Shown here: in pieces, positions 1-6,076 of the stretch
Layout of the letters: every line of letters starts with the position of its first letter
How positions within the stretch are numbered: the stretch's first letter is position 1
Source: JADFOB01 sp964651325
GTDB lineage: Bacteria; Planctomycetota; Phycisphaerae; UBA1845
Length of the DNA stretch: 7,096 bases
NCBI GenBank assembly: GCA_964651325.1
Contig: CAZYXP010000190.1
Span: 1-7,096 of the forward strand
Direction of reading: 5' to 3'
Notes under the pieces: model-generated
What the model saw: the letters and a program-made list of their open reading frames with translations, nothing else
Told to the model about the DNA's origin: nothing
The model's database searches: none
Program-made: the position numbers and the translations under genes

Positions 1-55
1 ACCCTTGAATCGCGGATTTGCAATCCGCTCCCTTAGTCCACTCGGGCACGCCGCC
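1..55 (-). tRNA. tRNA-Cys (GCA), 5' part, cut by the window edge
   Basis: Read on the minus strand from 55 down, the sequence has a seven-base acceptor strand GGCGGCG, then TG, then a D arm with CCC/GGG stem and a loop containing GTGG. It is followed by a perfect five-pair anticodon stem GCGGA/TCCGC (28-24 with 16-12) around the loop TTGCAAA (23-17). The anticodon is GCA (21-19), which reads cysteine codons. The variable region and the first bases of the T arm (GGGT) reach the left edge, so the rest of the T arm and the 3' acceptor strand lie outside the window. Type and anticodon are directly visible; the missing 3' half means full folding cannot be verified. Confidence 0.88.
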
Positions 56-708
56 AAGGCGTCCAGGGGGTGAAAAGGACCCTGATGGCCCCTCGTCACG
101 CAAATCTCCTCCAAAGGGAAGAGGGCAACTCCTCCCGGGGATGCACAACACCTGGATCTCGCAAAACGCCATCGACCAAAGCTGCCAAAAGGCAGGTGGC
201 CTGATGCCGCTTCCACACGGGCAGGCGGCAATATTACTCAATCGAGCCCGGTGGTCAACGCGAGTATTCGAGCCATGACGCTGCTGGACTATCGACGATT
301 ATCAAGCATCACTGAACATCAGCGTTCTCTGGGGACGTTTGGCCCGATGGTGCGAGTGCCTCATTGCTCCGGACTCAATGTCGAACGTGGTATCTCATGG
401 CGCTCATCCTCATAACCCGTCATGCCCCTTTGTTTCCTGGCCGTGCAATCTGCCAACGGGGCCACCATGGGGCAATAGGATCGCACGACCACAAACACCG
501 AGGCCCCTAGCATCCGGGACGTATTGCCCCGTCCGGCCGGCGATGGCGGGCGAGGCGATAGCAGAGTCCTCAGGGCGCAAATAGAATCTCGCGTTGTCGG
601 ACGCCTGCCGTGGCAATACGATTCTCGATCTGCTCGGCGACCCGTTCGACCATTTGCTCAGATTGCCCCCCCCAAACAAGCCGACGGGGAAGAGGCGTTG
701 ATGCAGCG
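56..708. other. gene-free stretch between tRNA-Cys and the hemoglobin gene
   Basis: I see no convincing gene here. Open frames exist on both strands, but none has a recognisable domain, a good ribosome binding site or protein-like composition throughout. Small structures are present: a hairpin at 116-136 with an eight-base stem and one mismatch around GGCAA, with no T run, and CTGCC-AAAA-GGCAG near 183-196. There is also an eight-C homopolymer at about 667-674. On the minus strand, 570-708 reads for some 30 codons as an amphipathic, helix-like segment (SEQMVERVAEQIENRIA) without homology I can name; it could be a gene remnant or chance. No intrinsic terminator is clear for the hemoglobin gene, and no promoter is clear for the tRNA. 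Confidence 0.6.
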
Positions 709-1083
709 CTAGCACTCTGCGATGTCGTTCTTCGTCGATTCCACGAAGGCAACCACCTCGTCTCGCTCCAACTGAGGCACCTCGAGCGCGCGCAAGGTTG
801 CGTTCACGTGCCCCATGAACGTCGACCAATCGCTTGCGCTGATGCTCATGCCTGCGTGAGAGGTCTTCATGTCTCGCCCAACATACAGCAGAGGACCACC
901 CGCACATGAGGCCATGAAATCTATCAAAAGCTGCTTTTCACGTCGGAGGCCGTCTTCGCCTCGATGCTCCCAGAAGCGTCCAAGCTGCGGGTCGGACATC
1001 AACCTTGGAAGCAGATCGTCTGCCACGGCCGCGATGGAATCGTATCCACCCAACCGCGCATAAAGTGTTGTCGACTCTGCCAA
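709..1083 (-). CDS. glbN: group 1 truncated hemoglobin (2-on-2 globin)
   Basis: A 124-residue protein of the usual length for a group 1 truncated hemoglobin. It would bind heme in the cytoplasm and handle O2 or NO; which one is not shown. Visible landmarks: LYARLGGYDSI at the N terminus with the first Gly-Gly (residues 12-13), DPQLGRFW at the C/CD corner (31-38), the second glycine motif AGGP (61-64), and MKTSHAGM with the presumed proximal heme ligand His76 (F8). The C-terminal half (SDWSTFMGHVNATL, then a helix ending in FVESTKNDIAEC) fits the G and H helices. The position aligning with the common B10 tyrosine is Leu25, and the CD1 position is Phe37 or Trp38, so the distal pocket differs from the Mycobacterium HbN type. 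I recall a related subfamily with the HRGEDG...REKQLLIDF pattern in other bacteria. The start is TTG, chosen because a strong AAGGAGG lies seven bases upstream. It is the last minus-strand gene before the tRNA, 119 bases beyond amidohydrolase B, and is probably transcribed on its own or by read-through. Confidence 0.93.
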   Translation of the reverse strand: MAESTTLYARLGGYDSIAAVADDLLPRLMSDPQLGRFWEHRGEDGLRREKQLLIDFMASCAGGPLLYVGRDMKTSHAGMSISASDWSTFMGHVNATLRALEVPQLERDEVVAFVESTKNDIAEC

Positions 1084-1090
1084 GTGAAAC

Positions 1091-1097
1091 CCTCCTT
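1091..1097 (-). promoter_or_regulatory. Shine-Dalgarno that fixes the TTG start of the hemoglobin gene
   Basis: The minus strand reads AAGGAGG here, followed by seven bases and then TTG at 1083-1081. There is no in-frame ATG or GTG with comparable spacing, and the protein family begins just before the LYxRLGG motif, so the TTG start is well supported. Confidence 0.85.
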
Positions 1098-1202
1098 GTG
1101 ATTAGTGATCCGTTGATCGTTCTCATCGGCCGGATCGATCATCCAAATGGAGCTGGCGACCGCAAGAGTCTGGCAGTACAGGCTCAACGCCAAACCCGAT
1201 AG

Positions 1203-2933
1203 CTACTGAGGCTCATCGCTGACGACGATTCCTTCTCCGATGACGCCGATGCAGTGCGTTGTGTATTCGAAGGGGTCGCCGTCGAAGAGGGCCACGTCGC
1301 CGTCCTTGCCAATTTCCAGGCTGCCGACGCGATCGTCGATGCCCAAGATTCGGGCCGGGGTGATCGTGATTGTCGCGAGGGCCTCGTCGAAGGTCAGGCC
1401 GTTGGCCGCGGCGACGCCTGCCTCGAACACGAGCACGCGGGTTTTGGGCACATAACTTTCGTATCCGCTCTGAAGTGCCACATGAATGCCGGCATGGACC
1501 AACTTGGCGGCCGTCTCAAAGCTCATGTTCTTCATGCCGCCAAAGGCCCGCGCCATGGAGGGATGAACAAACACAGGCACGCCGTGCTTCTTGATCTCCG
1601 GAATCAGCAGATAGCTTTCAGCAGCGCCGTCAAGAATGAGGCGAAGATCGAATTCCCGTTTGAGCCGCAGCGCGTTGGCGATGTCCTGCGCCCGGTTGAC
1701 GGTGACCATCAACGGGATTTCTCTCGCAAGCAACCCGCCGAGCGCTTCAAGCTCCAAATCGCGTGCGGTCGGCTTCTTTTCCTTCTCGTCGCCGTCGTTT
1801 CCCACTTCTTCGCCCGCGGCCCGTTTCCGCAAGTATTCCCTTGCCTTAATGAGCTTCTGGCGCAACAGCGACATCATTTTTCCGCGCGTGCCGGGAGACT
1901 TGCCCTTTTCGCTCTTGCGGGCGGATTGATCGAGCGTCGCGGCGATGGTGGCCGGGTCGAGCACGAGCGCCTCATCGACGGTGTTGCCGAAGGTTTTGAC
2001 GACGATGGTCTGCCCGGAAATCAATTCACCCGGCGCGTGGCCCGTGTGGACCGTTGTGACACCGAATCCGCGAGCATACGCCACGAGTTCCTCGCGGCAG
2101 TTGTAGGCGTCGATCGCGCGCAGTTGGGGCTGAATCGGAGCGGAGTGTTCCAGTTGATCCTGATCGTGGGCGTAATTGAAAATGCCGCTGACGCCGATGG
2201 TGGAATGCGCGTCCACCAATCCCGGGGTCACTATTTTTGCACGAAGCACTTTGAAGCCCACGGGAATGGTGACCTCGGACGCGGGGCCGACCGCTGTGAT
2301 CTTGCCTTTTTCGATGACGATGACGCCGTCGTGAATCGCCGGCCCGGCCGCGGTATAGACCACCTCGCCGCGCACGACCACTTGAGCCCGAGCCGTCGGC
2401 GCCTGACAGGCAAGGATCACAATTCCGCACACGAAGAAGCAAGCGATTCGGACGGCAGACTGAGTGCGTGACCGTATCAGGGGCTGCGATTGCGGGCTGC
2501 AGGACTGCACGTTACTGCGACCGCTCGGCTCCCGCAGCCTGTAAGGCTGCCCCACAGTAGCCGGGGGCAAGCGCAGCGCCGCCCCCGGATCGCGCCGCCA
2601 CCCAACGGCCCGACCCTGAAAGGGTCGTCTTTTCTGTGGCATGTGTGCAACCTGGCGCTCAGCCGACCCATTCAGGGTCGAATGGGATGGGATGCGTCGT
2701 GACCGTGGGTCCGCCGGGAGCGGACCCACGGCTACTGTAGCGCAGCCCTTCAGGCTGCAGGACTGCACGGCATTGAAACCGCCAAACGTGTCCCGGACCC
2801 ACGGATGGCTGATGGCTGACGGCTGATAGCTGATGGCCTTCAGGCTGCAGGGAAGAACGGCGTCAAAGCCGCCGGAAGTGTCATGCATTCCGGCGGTCTT
2901 ACGGCATCTTGTCTTTGCGGTGACGAGCTCCAT
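1203..2933 (-). CDS. imidazolonepropionase-like amidohydrolase paralogue B, with degenerate metal site and repeat-filled N terminus
   Basis: The core (about residues 184-576) is an amidohydrolase-superfamily protein: a small N-terminal beta domain (VVVRGEVVYTAAGPAIHDGVI), PGLVDAH leading into the barrel, and the C-terminal TITPARILGIDDRVGSLEIGKDGDVALFDGDP strand. It shares with its neighbour A the unusual insert PGTRGK...RQKLIKA.EY, so the two are tandem paralogues. Active-site residues are mostly lost: the H-x-H pair reads His243-Ser-Thr245, the HxHRxxDI region reads TVNRAQDI (Asn413), the third ligand position is Asp435, and the barrel-end Asp is replaced near Gly490. A signal-peptide-like stretch (RIACFFVCGIVILAC...TARA) lies at residues 162-183 instead of the N terminus. 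I chose ATG 2933 because it overlaps the stop of A (TAATG) and has GGAGG seven bases upstream. The roughly 140 codons between this start and the signal core are repeats. Internal non-ATG starts (GTG 2510, CTG 2480) would give an ordinary secreted length of about 425-435 residues but lack a Shine-Dalgarno. The core call is firm; the real N terminus is uncertain. Confidence 0.8.
   Translation of the reverse strand: MELVTAKTRCRKTAGMHDTSGGFDAVLPCSLKAISYQPSAISHPWVRDTFGGFNAVQSCSLKGCATVAVGPLPADPRSRRIPSHSTLNGSAERQVAHMPQKRRPFQGRAVGWRRDPGAALRLPPATVGQPYRLREPSGRSNVQSCSPQSQPLIRSRTQSAVRIACFFVCGIVILACQAPTARAQVVVRGEVVYTAAGPAIHDGVIVIEKGKITAVGPASEVTIPVGFKVLRAKIVTPGLVDAHSTIGVSGIFNYAHDQDQLEHSAPIQPQLRAIDAYNCREELVAYARGFGVTTVHTGHAPGELISGQTIVVKTFGNTVDEALVLDPATIAATLDQSARKSEKGKSPGTRGKMMSLLRQKLIKAREYLRKRAAGEEVGNDGDEKEKKPTARDLELEALGGLLAREIPLMVTVNRAQDIANALRLKREFDLRLILDGAAESYLLIPEIKKHGVPVFVHPSMARAFGGMKNMSFETAAKLVHAGIHVALQSGYESYVPKTRVLVFEAGVAAANGLTFDEALATITITPARILGIDDRVGSLEIGKDGDVALFDGDPFEYTTHCIGVIGEGIVVSDEPQ
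2534..2758. repeat. mirror-symmetric composite of six palindromic modules
   Basis: Six hairpin-forming palindromes lie in a row: 2534-2550 (GCAGCCT-GTA-AGGCTGC), 2561-2588 (CCGGGGGC/GCCCCCGG), 2611-2627 (CGACCCT-GAA-AGGGTCG), 2664-2680 (CGACCC/GGGTCG), 2703-2731 (CCGTGGGTCCG/CGGACCCACGG) and 2742-2758 (GCAGCC/GGCTGC). The order is mirrored: the first and sixth, and the third and fourth, are near-identical inverted copies, while the second and fifth share the flank ACAGTAGCCG but have different stems. The outer arms 2534-2567 and 2758-2725 match at 29 of 34 positions. No transposase is encoded nearby, so this is a non-autonomous element or repeat cluster. It lies inside the open frame of amidohydrolase B. 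Confidence 0.85.
2747..2882. repeat. pair of 46-base direct repeats flanking the heptamer array
   Basis: Copies at 2747-2792 and 2837-2882 both begin CCTTCAGGCTGCAGG, share CGGC, CCGCC and GTGTC blocks, and match at 35 of 46 positions by eye. A third, more decayed copy begins around 2495, where the 17-mer GGCTGCAGGACTGCACG (2495-2511) is identical to 2753-2769. In the amidohydrolase B frame the two main copies encode similar peptides (GGFNAVQSCSLK and GGFDAVLPCSLK). The 11-mer CGGACCCACGG at 2794-2804 repeats the right arm of the 2703-2731 palindrome. Confidence 0.85.
2808..2835. repeat. tandem heptamer repeat (GCTGATG type)
   Basis: Four contiguous seven-base units read GCTGATG, GCTGACG, GCTGATA, GCTGATG, preceded by a partial unit GGATG. 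Being seven bases long, the unit shifts frame each time and gives a 21-base, seven-residue protein period (AISYQPS/AISH) in the minus-strand frame. Such heptamers recur in intergenic DNA of several environmental bacterial groups (recalled, not checked here). Confidence 0.85.
2869..2896. repeat. 9-bp-stem inverted repeat at the distal end of the repeat cluster
   Basis: CCGCCGGAA at 2869-2877 pairs perfectly with TTCCGGCGG at 2888-2896 around a ten-base loop. It marks the edge of the repeat mosaic nearest the translational start of amidohydrolase B, about 12 codons into that frame. Confidence 0.75.
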
Positions 2934-4243
2934 TAGTGGTCCTCCGCGTGATCGTAGCAACACATGTAGGGCTTCTGATCGTCGCCGGCGCCGTAGCCGC
3001 CGACGGCGTATAGATAGTCCTCGGGATCACTGCGATCGAAAACCTTAATGCCATCGACGTAGGTTTGCAGGACTTTCGTATAAACGCTGAGCGGATCGCC
3101 ATCGAGGATAATGAAATCCGAGTCTTTGCCCGGCTTGAGCGATCCGATGCGATCGCCGAGATCAAGCATTTGAGCCCCGGCATGCGTCAAGGCCTTGAGC
3201 GCTCCGGCCCGCGTCATTCCCGCTCGCACCGCCAACGCCGCGCTGCGAAAAAAGAGCCGTGAGTCGGTGATCCAGTCGTCGGTGTGAAAGGCCGTCAATA
3301 CGCCGGCTCGTTCCATAATACCGCCGGTACTCAAATGCATTTCGCGGGCTTCCAGCTTGCCGCCGGGGCTGTCGATCACGATGACCGAGCAAGGCACGCC
3401 CGCGGCCGCAATCTCGTCGGCGACCTTCCACCCCTCGCTGATGTGGTGCAACACCACGCGAAAGCCGAATTCTTTCTTTAGCCGCAAGATGGTCATGATA
3501 TCATCGTGCCGATGGGTGTGGAAATGCACGATGCGCGTGCCCTCAAGCACCTCCACGAGCGCTTCGAGGCCAATGTCGCGATCGGGCATCTTCTCGGAAT
3601 CACCGTCGGCCTTGGCGATTTTATCGCGATACTCTTGGGCCTTGATGAGCTTCTGTCGCACCAGGGCAGCGGACTTGCCCCTCGTGCCGGGGAACGGCTT
3701 CTTGCGCATCGAGTTGGTGCCGTTGGCCATTTTCAGCCCGCCCATGGGCCGTCCGTCGTCATCGTAGATGAAGAGGTCCTCGATGGTTCGGGCTTTTCTC
3801 AGTTTGACATAGATGGTCTGCCCGCTGTTGAGGTGGCCGGAGCCCGGCATGATGTTGATCGTGGTCAGCCCGCCCGCGACAGCGCGGCGAAATCCGGGGT
3901 TGTGAACGTTGATGGAATCCAGGATGCGCACGTCCGGTTGAATGGGCCCAGACGAATCGGCGCCGCCAATGCCACCGACGTGGCTGTGTGTGCAGATCAG
4001 CCCCGGCATGATGACTTTGCCGGCCGCGTCGATCGTGACGGCGCCCGTGGGGATTTCGACCGCATCGGCCGGGCCGACCGCGGCGATCTTGCCCCACAGC
4101 GTAACCAGCGTCCCGTTTTCAATGACGGGGCCTTCAATGGGAATGATGCGCGCGCCGACGTAGGCATGCGCGACTTCCTGAGCCAAGCCCGGCGAAGCAC
4201 AAAGCAGGGGCAAAAACGCGAAACAACGATTGCGACGAGTCAA
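2933..4243 (-). CDS. exported imidazolonepropionase-like amidohydrolase A (metal-dependent)
   Basis: A 436-residue protein with a short signal peptide (MTRRNRCFAFLPLLCASPGLA, cleavage likely after Ala21), so it acts outside the cytoplasm. The N-terminal beta domain runs to about residue 78, followed by PGLICTHSH with the metal pair His86/His88. Other probable active-site residues are the HFHTHRHDDI segment (His240, 242, 244), His266/267 in VVLHHISEGW and Asp322 in FHTDD. The C-terminal segment LGDRIGSLKPGKDSDFIILDGDPL is typical of the family. The family hydrolyses amide or cyclic-amide bonds with a bound divalent metal; some characterised relatives are dipeptidases, but the substrate cannot be read from sequence. 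The start is TTG, supported by AAGGGAG seven bases upstream and by the signal peptide that follows directly. It is downstream of pepD by 98 bases containing palindromes and is coupled to its paralogue B. Confidence 0.9.
   Translation of the reverse strand: MTRRNRCFAFLPLLCASPGLAQEVAHAYVGARIIPIEGPVIENGTLVTLWGKIAAVGPADAVEIPTGAVTIDAAGKVIMPGLICTHSHVGGIGGADSSGPIQPDVRILDSINVHNPGFRRAVAGGLTTINIMPGSGHLNSGQTIYVKLRKARTIEDLFIYDDDGRPMGGLKMANGTNSMRKKPFPGTRGKSAALVRQKLIKAQEYRDKIAKADGDSEKMPDRDIGLEALVEVLEGTRIVHFHTHRHDDIMTILRLKKEFGFRVVLHHISEGWKVADEIAAAGVPCSVIVIDSPGGKLEAREMHLSTGGIMERAGVLTAFHTDDWITDSRLFFRSAALAVRAGMTRAGALKALTHAGAQMLDLGDRIGSLKPGKDSDFIILDGDPLSVYTKVLQTYVDGIKVFDRSDPEDYLYAVGGYGAGDDQKPYMCCYDHAEDH
2941..2945 (-). 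promoter_or_regulatory. Shine-Dalgarno and TAATG coupling site for amidohydrolase B
   Basis: The minus strand reads GGAGG at 2945-2941, then seven bases, then ATG at 2933-2931. The TAA stop of amidohydrolase A (2935-2933) shares its last A with this ATG, giving TAATG, a classic stop-start overlap for translational coupling. The site lies inside the last codons of amidohydrolase A. Confidence 0.75.
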
Positions 4244-4250
4244 GATTGAT

Positions 4251-4257
4251 CTCCCTT
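4251..4257 (-). promoter_or_regulatory. Shine-Dalgarno that supports the TTG start of amidohydrolase A
   Basis: The minus strand reads AAGGGAG, then seven bases, then TTG at 4243-4241. The signal peptide begins immediately (MTRRNRCFAF), which agrees with this start. Confidence 0.75.
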
Positions 4258-4270
4258 ATGGCTCCGGCCC

Positions 4271-4340
4271 TGTAGCACACCCGCCCTCGGGTGTGGTTCC
4301 GGGTGCAATGCCGTTCCAGCCGAGGGCGGCTGGTCTACAC
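4271..4340. repeat. inverted pair of GTAG-headed palindromes between pepD and amidohydrolase A
   Basis: On the plus strand TGTAG is followed by CACACCCG-CCCT-CGGGTGTG (4276-4295), an eight-pair stem. On the minus strand, from 4340 down, TGTAG is followed by A and then CCAGCCG-CCCT-CGGCTGG (4333-4316), a seven-pair stem. Both keep the head TGTAG and the core CCGCCCTCGG. The outer stem bases differ, yet each stays self-complementary. The element starts directly after the pepD stop. It could act in the transcript as a hairpin between the two genes, but there is no T run for an intrinsic terminator. Confidence 0.8.
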
Positions 4341-4341
4341 T

Positions 4342-5832
4342 CTAGCCCTTGGCCAATTCCGCGAGCACGGACTTCAAGTAATCCCAGATCACGGCGACGG
4401 AATCGATGTAAACCCGCTCGTCGGGGCTGTGGGCGCCTTCGATGCGGGGTCCGAACGAAACCATGTCCATGCCGCCGACCAACTCGCCGATCAGCCCGCA
4501 TTCCAATCCTGCGTGAATGGCCATCACGTGCGGCTCGCGCCCAAACTGCTTGTTGTAAATGCGTTTGCAGGCCGCCAAGAGCGACGAATCCGGATCGGGA
4601 TTCCAACCCGGATAGCTGTTGGCGTTGGAAACCTTCGCGCCGGTAAGGCCGCCGACCGTAGCGATCTGGGCCAGGGTTTCTTTCAGTCGCGAATTGGACG
4701 AACTGCGTGAAAGGGTGCCGATGTTGATCGTGATCGATCCTTTCGAAGAATCCGTCACCTTCACGGTGGATACGTTATTGGAGGTTTCCACGAGGCCGGG
4801 CACCTTCGGGTGCATGCCCAAAACGCCGTTGGGCAGGGCGGACAGGGCGTCAAACACCCGCGCGGTGTCCGCCGCGCTCACGGCTTCGCCGGGTCGATCG
4901 TCCCCTACGCGGGACACGGTAATGACCGCGTCACGTTCGTTGGACTCGGTCACGGCTTCGTCTGTCACTTCGGTGGCCGCTTTGCTGAGCGCCGCGTGGG
5001 CGCTGTTGGGGGCGAAGAAAACTGCGCGGGCCTCGCGCGGAATCGCGTTGCGCATACTGCCGCCATCAATCAGGCCGAGCCGGAGCCCCTCAGCGCCGGA
5101 CCGCCCCACCACGCGCGCCAGCAGCTTGATGGCGCTGCCACGGCCTTCGTGGATGTCGCACCCGGAGTGGCCACCGCGCAATCCGCTGACGCGCACCTCG
5201 AAACAGGCGTTATCTGCGATCGGCGCGTCGGTCTCAAGACACCAGGAAACGTTGGTATCCGTGCCGCCGGCGCACCCGATGTAGATGGCGTCATCCTCTT
5301 CCGAGTCGAGGTTCAACAGCCGCCGGCCCTTGAATGCGTCAGGCGTCAATCCCTTGGCACCCGTCATGCCCGCCTCTTCGTCGAGCGTGAAAAGTAGTTC
5401 GAGCGGGCCATGCACGACATCCGTGCAGGTGGCGACGGCCAGCGCCATGGCGACGCCGATGCCGTTGTCGGCGCCCAAGGTTGTGCCGTCGGCGCGAATA
5501 ATCGCCTCACCCTTGGCATCCTTGTCACGCACCAGGCGAATGCCGTCCTTGTCGAAGTCATGTTCGGTGCCGCTGTTTTTCTCGCAGACCATGTCGAGAT
5601 GGCCTTGAAGCACGGTGATCGGAACGTTCTCATGGCCGGGCGTGGCCGGAACTTTGATCACGACGTTTCCGGCGGTATCGACGTCGGTAGCCAGGTTGTT
5701 TTGCTTGGCGACGTCCAGGACGAATTGCTGGGCGCGATGCTCCCGCTTGCTTGGTCGCGGCACGGCGGAAAGCCGGGAAAAATATTGCCAGACGGATACA
5801 GGTTCGACGCCTTCGAGCGTGGTAGAATTCAT
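4342..5832 (-). CDS. pepD: aminoacyl-histidine dipeptidase PepD (peptidase family M20C)
   Basis: A 496-residue cytoplasmic dizinc dipeptidase that cleaves Xaa-His and other unblocked dipeptides. Length matches the E. coli enzyme (about 485). Motifs in order: LQGHLDM with His78 and Asp80, TLGADNGIG with bridging Asp122, LDEEAGM with catalytic Glu152 and metal Glu153, NLDSEE with Asp176, GLRGGHSG plus the IHEGRGSAIK lid-domain signature near residue 230, and IHAGLECG with metal His440 near the C terminus, followed by SFGPRIEGAHSPDE. All expected metal and catalytic residues are present, so it should be active. There is no signal peptide. An in-frame ATG lies 12 codons upstream (5868), but it lacks a Shine-Dalgarno, whereas the chosen ATG has AAAGGG five bases upstream and begins nearer the family start. 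It heads the minus-strand block with the two amidohydrolases and diverges from the GH114 gene across 244 bases. Confidence 0.95.
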   Translation of the reverse strand: MNSTTLEGVEPVSVWQYFSRLSAVPRPSKREHRAQQFVLDVAKQNNLATDVDTAGNVVIKVPATPGHENVPITVLQGHLDMVCEKNSGTEHDFDKDGIRLVRDKDAKGEAIIRADGTTLGADNGIGVAMALAVATCTDVVHGPLELLFTLDEEAGMTGAKGLTPDAFKGRRLLNLDSEEDDAIYIGCAGGTDTNVSWCLETDAPIADNACFEVRVSGLRGGHSGCDIHEGRGSAIKLLARVVGRSGAEGLRLGLIDGGSMRNAIPREARAVFFAPNSAHAALSKAATEVTDEAVTESNERDAVITVSRVGDDRPGEAVSAADTARVFDALSALPNGVLGMHPKVPGLVETSNNVSTVKVTDSSKGSITINIGTLSRSSSNSRLKETLAQIATVGGLTGAKVSNANSYPGWNPDPDSSLLAACKRIYNKQFGREPHVMAIHAGLECGLIGELVGGMDMVSFGPRIEGAHSPDERVYIDSVAVIWDYLKSVLAELAKG

Positions 5833-5837
5833 GGTGT

Positions 5838-5843
5838 CCCTTT
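5838..5843 (-). promoter_or_regulatory. Shine-Dalgarno favouring the downstream ATG of pepD
   Basis: The minus strand reads AAAGGG (extended AAAGGGA) five bases before ATG 5832-5830. The alternative ATG at 5868-5866 is preceded by TTCGTTTCAC, with no purine-rich site. Confidence 0.6.
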
Positions 5844-6076
5844 CGGTAGCGTTGCGAAGTCTTGTCATGTGAAACGAAGCCCGGAGCGGATGTGGCGCCG
5901 AGGCAATGTCCCATCGGCCAACATCATGGCGGAATAACCATGGATTGTCCAGCCTGACGGATGCAGTAATGCAGCGTCACGACGCAAACCGACAGGGCGG
6001 GTATGGTAGATGCCCGGTCTGCGGTGCGGGCCGGCTCGAGAATCGACTTAAGGTCAAAGGCTGATGGAGGCGAATC

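Noticed and set aside
570..708. Possible decayed gene fragment downstream of the hemoglobin gene
   Set aside because: Roughly 30 codons look helix-like, but there is no start, no homologue I can name and no continuation in another frame, so chance cannot be excluded.
410..907. Minus-strand open frame of 165 codons overlapping the hemoglobin gene
   Set aside because: Its first half is an out-of-frame reading of the hemoglobin gene, and the remainder has no recognisable domain.
1254..2471. Long plus-strand open frame of about 405 codons
   Set aside because: It is the antisense shadow of the amidohydrolase B core, which has clear family motifs. The plus-strand product has none, and no ribosome binding site decides its start.
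2611..2634. Hairpin followed by TCTTTTCTG on the plus strand, resembling an intrinsic terminator
   Set aside because: It points opposite to the genes around it, and the hairpin is one module of the palindromic composite with an inverted twin at 2664-2680, so the T run is probably incidental.
2808..2882. CRISPR-like array suggested by repeated units
   Set aside because: The heptamers are contiguous with no spacers, and the 46-base copies occur only twice and diverge. There is no cas gene.
5870..6076. Divergent promoters between pepD and the GH114 gene
   Set aside because: The region must hold promoters for both directions, but I found no -35/-10 pair with acceptable spacing. TATGGT-like sequence near 6003 lacks a partner.
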